Source of the DNA: Progne subis subis
Taxonomy: Eukaryota > Chordata > Aves > Passeriformes > Hirundinidae
Length of the DNA stretch: 64,000 nt
Assembly (NCBI GenBank): GCA_022316685.1
Contig: JAKJHU010000046.1
Span: 3,340,001-3,404,000, forward strand
Direction of reading: 5' to 3'
Part shown: positions 58,279 to 64,000 of the stretch, one piece after another
Layout: every line of letters begins with the position of its first letter
How positions within the stretch are numbered: the first letter of the stretch is position 1
Notes under the pieces: generated by a model
What the model was told of the DNA's origin: nothing
The model's input: only the letters and a program-made list of their open reading frames with translations
Databases searched by the model: none
Made by a program: the position numbers and the translations under genes

Positions 58279-61200
58279 TAATTTTTTTATTTAATGACAC
58301 CTACCAGAGTTCTACACACCCAGGAGCTTGGGTTTTGAAATAGATAGGACAATGACACTTGCTTTTTAAGAAAAGTTTTACTTGCTTTCTTCAGTCATGC
58401 TTTCGATAGTGAAGATAAAACAAGCAATGTTTGAGTCAGTATCTTTCCAAAAATGCTGTCATATAATAACTAATTACATCACCAGTTTTGCCTATCATTC
58501 TGAAGAATATCAAAGCACACAGTCATCTGAATTATGAGAGCAAATGCAAATATATGACTGTGTTGTGAGTAAATACTGTGCGACTCTTCTTTAAAATGTA
58601 GTTTCTGTTGGCCTAGAAGGTGGAACTTGCTTAAGAATTTGGAATAGCACTACACAAATGTTTTTGTGAGCAAGAAAGGAAGAATCCCCCGTTTGTTATA
58701 GATCAGAAAAGGAATTTAGGAAGATAGTTGCCTTGCAACTCAGTGATTCTTAAGAAGAAGTTTTTGCTTGCCCCAAGCTATTAAAATTATGTAAGGGTAC
58801 GGTGTCTTTTATTTCATAGAGATAGCCTCTTAATTCTTGACAATCCACAAGTTGAATTGTTTCCAAGTCTTCATTTATACTGGGGGATGTGCTTGTGCTT
58901 AAGGGCCTGGCAGTCACAAAATACAGTCCCAGAGAGCTTTAAGTCCACGTGTGGCTTGTAGACAAATAACTTAGTTCTGATTTTGCTGACTTAAATCAGG
59001 GAATCCACAAGTTCCTTGAAATGCCAAGGATCCATATTACCTATGAAGGCATTCCTATGCCAGACAACATATGAATGCAGAACAAATAAAAGATGATTCC
59101 ATGCTTTGGAACTCTAGCAGTCTAAGACAGAAGATTGTGACATGGTCAAATCATTATAATTGTCACCAGAGAAGCCAGTGCTTCTGCTTCAACTTGACTT
59201 AAAAAAACCCAAAATGCCAACAAAGCAAACAAATAAAAAAACTCCCAACAAAACAATAACAGCAAAACCCCGCCACTGACAACAAAAAAGCTCCCAGGCC
59301 AAAGCACTGATCCACTTGACCTATTTATGGAGAGGGAAGAGTTAAAGAACAAAAGCATATGGAAAAATCTAAAATCATCTTCTCTTCAAATGGTCTCAAG
59401 TGTATGGGGAGGAAAGAGGAGAGGAGAAACAAAGCCCAGAGAATCCGAAGCTTGGACTGCCTTGTTTTTCCATAAATTTTCCAAGATATGTTGGAGATTC
59501 TTTTATGCATTAGCACAGTGTTTAGGAATGAATATTTGTTCAGTGAGATATGACTCTCCCATGGCAGAGCAGTGAAATATAGGATATTTTGCTTGTTGGC
59601 AGCAGATTTCTGGCTGTCTATGTCTTTATTAGTGCAGGTTTTTCTATATGAGCATAGCTATTTATCTAGCGAGCAGGGCCAGCAGATAGAAAGTTGAAGA
59701 GAGAGCCAGCACAGTTCTAAGCCATGTCAGTTGATAAAAACCCTTAAGGCAAAATATCTACAGGACTGGGCCGTGTGCCTGAATTAAAGGAAATGCTGTT
59801 ACATTTTCCCAGTCACTTCAATACCCTGCAGTTCCTGCACTTCCACAAACACAATTCAATGCAGCTGATATAATGCCATGCTGAGGATGGTTTGTCAGCT
59901 GCCAGTGTTCAGTCTTGGAAATTTTAATTCTTGAGGTAGAAGATGGAGGGAGCTTTTTAGTAGAGGTTGTAACTGGCTGATGACCTTTAGTGTTTTGCCC
60001 ATTTACCACCAGAGATGGTCAGATAGTTACCCCAAGGGGCTTTGAAGTATGCCAGCATCTGTAGTCTGTTGGTCTGGTTTGGCTGCATGCTGATAGTGGA
60101 GGTATAAGAATCCAAATAAGCAACCTGATTCTCTTGTGTAATAACCGGAGTGTAATTGTTGGGGCTAAATCACACCCGGGGGTGTTTTCTGATGGTAGTG
60201 GGAATTTTGCTTGAGTGTAAACTGGATCAGACCTGTGGGACATGATCTTTAATTCCTAATGCTTTCCATGTGTGATAAATGCTTGTGGAGGTAAGCAGAC
60301 CCATTACTAGAGAGGGAAGCAAAGGCAAAGATTATCAAGTGAAAAAAACAGAGTCAGAAACTAACGGTAAGATCCTTATTTCTAAGGTGATTCCCTAAGC
60401 TCTTGGTGTTTTGCTTGAATAGCCGCTGAAAACAGAGAAGAAAAGGCAGTCTTTGCTCTATAGATTCAGAGGAACTGTAAGATAACAGGGGATGAGAACT
60501 AGAGATGGCTTAGGGAATGTATAGAGATTGCCTGCAGTAGCAGCATAAACAAATGGGACAAAGTTTTTTTGAAAATGTCATTATGAAGGATCTTGCAGAT
60601 GGGCTTGTGACGAAGACCAATGAAACAAGCAAGGGACGTTTGTAAGGAGCTCCATTCCCTCACAAAACCTGTGAGGGGCACAAGGACACAGATTTGGAGA
60701 TCCAGCAGTTAACAGTGGGTGTGGGAATAGAGGTGGTTAAGATGTGGGGCTCTCTTTTCTTGCCTAAAATAAGGGATATTGAGCATGAATATCAGTGCAG
60801 GTCCTTGAGGGGGAAAACAAGCATCTTCTGATTACTGCATTAAAGAAAGAAAAAGCAGCAGAGAGGTAGGAAGGAGGGCAGCTCTACTGAGAGGTAGGCT
60901 GGGAAGGTCAGCTGTGCAGTAGTACAGCAGAAAGGTGCAGCAAGTTTCCCGGTGACAGACATGATGGTTCTGAAACCTAGTGGTTATGTGGACTGCATAG
61001 TTATATCTAGGTCTTGGATCATCTAGAGACACTGCCTTCACACTTTGTTTTTAGCTTCTCTTATAATTTAATATTACCTGAATAAAATCTGCATGGTCAA
61101 GAGCTTGAAATTGCAACCAAACTACTTTGAAAGTCAACTAAGTAGGGTCAAAGTGGTCTTAAAAGGCCCTTCCCAAGAAGCATGTAATCAAATTATTTAA

Positions 61201-62387
61201 CGGGGAATAAAAGCATGCCAGTAAGGGAGTAAATGTGCAGCATCTCAGGATCTACTGTGTTTAAATAAACTGCAGTTTTTAAGTGGCTTCTAGCATGATC
61301 AGATTATAGCCTCTAGGACATAGTCTAAGGGGAAGGATTGTTGTTATGCCCAGTTTGGGGAGTTCACTGGAGCTACCATCGCATTCAACAAAAGCAGAAC
61401 AAATAATAACTTGTAAAGCGTATTTAAGCCTTCTAATAAAAAAGTGCAATTGTACATCTGCATTACTTGAATTGATATTTTGCACTTATTGCCAGCCTTG
61501 GTCTCCCATTACAAACATTCTTCATTTACAAGCACTTTCCTCAATGCTGTCACAAATACAGTGCCATTCCTAATGGCTCAGACTTGCTCCCATGCAGCTT
61601 TCCCTGTGACAAATAGGGCTGTTCTGAAGTATGGAGAATTCCAGAAGGAAACAGAAATACCAGCCTTTGTATTGTCAGAATGAAAGCAAGTAAGTACACA
61701 TACCAAATATATTGATTCATTTCTTTATTTAGATGATTTAAACTATCCTTGTGTTTATAATAATGTGATGTGAGGTTCATTCTGCATGATATTAAATAGC
61801 AAAAATAGGCTTGTAGCACCCAAAAGTTGTTCATCTTGCATTTTGGTACAGTTCTGTTTTCTCTGTATTTCTTATTTCAGGGTTTATTTCTGGACAAGAT
61901 TTGTATTGTTTAGAAACTTCAGACTTGGATTCTTTAAAGATGCAGATCTTTTCTGAGAAATCAGGTCCCTGGTATATATTTATTGCCTCCAATCCTGAAA
62001 AGTGGTGTTTTTGGGTTTTTTTTTTTTTTAAATGTGTTTAGTTTGATTTCAAAATAATTGCCTGGACATATAAAATGAATTGCAGAAATAAATCTGTGTA
62101 GATCCAGAGGCCTTACTAATCAATATATGTGTTCTTCTGGACTTGTTTTCTTCATATCTATTTCCAGAGTTGTAAATACAGGCTGTTTTGGTTTGAAATA
62201 CCTTATGTGACTTCTGCAGTAAAGGGATTTCTCTTATGAGATGAAAGTTGAAACAATAATGACAATTGCAGTTTTAAGGGGCAAGTTTTAAGTGTCCTTC
62301 TGGACAAAATGTCCAGCATGCAGCTGAAAAACCATTTTTTGGTTGGTTGAGCACAGAGTTATGGTTAATGGGGTGACATTAGGCTGG

Positions 62388-63368
62388 TGACGTGTCACTA
62401 GTGGGGTTCCACAGGGCTCCATCTCAGGCCCTGTGCTCTTCAGTGTCTTCATCTACAACTTGGACACAGGACCTGAAGGAATACTAAGTTTGCCAACAAT
62501 GCTAAATTGGGAGGAATTGTCAACTCCGTTGAGGGCAGAGAGGCCCTGCAGAGAGACCTCAATAATCACTAATTGGGGCAATCACCAATCATATGAAGTG
62601 TAAAAAGAGCAAGTGCCAGATTCTGCACCTACGGCAGCACAGCCCTGGTTGTGTGCACACACTGGGGAGGGACGGGCTGGAAAACAGCGCTCTGAAAAGG
62701 GACCTGGGGTCCTGGTCCACGGCAAGTGGAACATGAGCCAGCAGTGCCCTGGCAGCCAGGGGAGCCTAACCTGTCCTGGGGGCATCAGGGACAGCATCGC
62801 CAGCTGGGGACGGGAGGGGATTGTCCCACTCTGCTCTGCACTGGGGCCACCTCACCTCGAGTGCTGGGGGCAGTTCTGGGCACCACAATATTAAAAAAAC
62901 CCAAAAACGTTAAGCTACTGGAGTGTCCAAAGGAGGGCCATGAGAATGCTGAAGGGTCTGTAAGGGAAGATGTATGAGGAGCAGTTGAGGCCATTTGGTT
63001 TAATCAGCCTGGATAAGGGGAAACCTCATTGTAGTCTCCAACATCCTTATCAGGGGAAGCAGAGGTGCAGGTATTGATCTTTTCACTCTTGTGACCAGTG
63101 ACAGGACTCAAGGAAACACCATGAAGCTGAATCAGGGGAGACTTAGGCTGGATATCAGGGAAAGGTTTTTACCCAAGGGGTGGTCAGGTGCTGGAACAGG
63201 CTTCCCAGGACAATGGTGATGGCACTGGTCAGATGGAGTTCAAGAAGTGTTTGGACAATTCGTTCAGGCACATGGTGTGACTCTTAGGGGTGTCCTGTGC
63301 AGGGCTAATAGTTGGACTTGATGAACCTTGTGGCTTCCTTCCAACCCAGCATATTCTGTGATTCTGTG
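62388..63368 (+). mobile_element. CR1 LINE, 5'-truncated, 3' part of ORF2 and 3' UTR
   Basis: The most complete transposon in the window. It begins in the reverse-transcriptase palm with the motif SGVPQGS, reads on through the LFSVFIYNLD region, and shifts frame before KFANNAKLGG, where the catalytic FADD of active copies is altered to FANN. Later parts match the CR1 sequence for GALRPHLEYC-like and QFWAPQ segments (LECWGQFWAPQY is legible), then the 3' UTR. It ends with TTGGACTTGATG, CCTTCCAACCC and two ATTCTGTG octamers, the CR1 hallmark. It has frameshifts and stops and is dead. Confidence 0.93.
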
Positions 63369-64000
63369 GTTCGCATCTAAAGCATTTCTGACATCACCTG
63401 ACCATTCAGATTCGCCTCTCTTTGGGACAGCTACATGTATCAGCATGCACCACTACACAAACCACACAGAATTTTAACAGCAGGCAATAAAAAAATACCG
63501 AAGCCTAGCGAATCATTCAGAGCTGCTTAAGTGGCTGGCTATTGTGGTTTGTGCTGGAGTGTGAAGAATCCAATGCTCCAACATCACAGTCCTTGTGTGG
63601 TGTCCAAGATGCGTAAAGCCTGCAGATGGTCAGGTTTGCCATTGCAGATCAGAGCTCAAAAGTCTTGCCATGGTTATGTGAAATGGAGGCTTGTGTAGAA
63701 CGGAGGCTGGTTTTAGGCTTAAGTCACTCAGAGAGGACCCAGTAGGACTGTTCTGTGACCTGGAGAAAAATGTGTTTATCTCATGGTCATTTTAAAATAG
63801 AGGGGCTTATGCAGGGAATCATGGGATTGGTTCTCATTGAAGTTAGCTTGCTCTTACTGCTATGCATAGGTATGAGCTCTTTTTAAACAGAAATGAGAGT
63901 AAGCTCGGGCTTATATGACTTTTTTGACTTGGAGTGCATAGCATATGTGTATCTGTGATTATATTGTTGCTCTGGAAGTGATTCTTGAAAAGGAACAGGG
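63369..64000. other. Intergenic DNA, nothing recognised
   Basis: No gene, repeat family or RNA is recognisable in the last 630 bases. Confidence 0.5.

Larger units (their letters stand above)
54430..62380. other. Gene desert, no gene recognised
   Basis: About 8 kb without recognisable genes. Between 54.4 and 56.4 kb the plus strand is unusually rich in CCTAA-type motifs. A 15-base C run lies at 58264-58278, and an A/C-rich tract at about 59,200-59,290. The rest is AT-rich and stop-dense. Confidence 0.5.

Overview
The window is vertebrate nuclear DNA, almost certainly from a bird and probably a neoavian or passerine. The evidence is intron-split genes with GT-AG junctions, CpG-island promoters, several CR1 LINE fragments (one about 1 kb with the terminal ATTCTGTG octamer repeat), and two genes whose proteins read as FBXL15 and CUEDC2. 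In mammals these two are neighbours on human 10q24, and the homologous region in chicken is on chromosome 6. No operon, phage, CRISPR or other prokaryotic structure is present.

Layout. 1-5.6 kb: no recognised gene; mammalian synteny would put PSD to the left, but I found no PSD coding sequence. 5.6-7.4 kb: CpG island with a perfect CRE, an ETS-like site and a decaying GC-rich minisatellite; this is the FBXL15 promoter. 7.76-9.72 kb: FBXL15, plus strand, three coding exons, 291 codons from the first F-box-proximal ATG. 10.7-10.8 kb: probable poly(A) signals of two convergent genes. 11.16-17.83 kb: CUEDC2, minus strand, eight coding exons that join without a phase conflict into 284 codons. About 21.2-22.2 kb: CUEDC2 CpG-island promoter with a YY1 element, an E-box and a 7-bp repeat. 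22.4-23.7 kb: a 1.3-kb G-rich minisatellite carrying a 344-bp higher-order duplication.

24-64 kb: about 40 kb without a recognisable coding gene. It holds three orphan CpG-rich patches (26.9, 29.8 and 54.2 kb), the last with a possible first exon and splice donor. It also holds old CR1 fragments, poly(T), A/C, T/G and poly(C) tracts, and several stretches with clustered homeodomain-type AT motifs that could be conserved regulatory elements. A 1-kb 3' part of a CR1 LINE lies at 62.4-63.4 kb.

Both genes act in ubiquitin biology. FBXL15 is an SCF substrate receptor, known in mammals to target SMURF1 and so affect BMP signalling. CUEDC2 is a CUE-domain ubiquitin-binding adaptor in NF-kB, steroid-receptor and mitotic control. 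They are transcribed towards each other with 1.44 kb between stop codons. I found no new multi-gene system. The most unusual items are the higher-order minisatellite, the tandem repeats at both gene promoters, and the orphan CpG islands in the desert.
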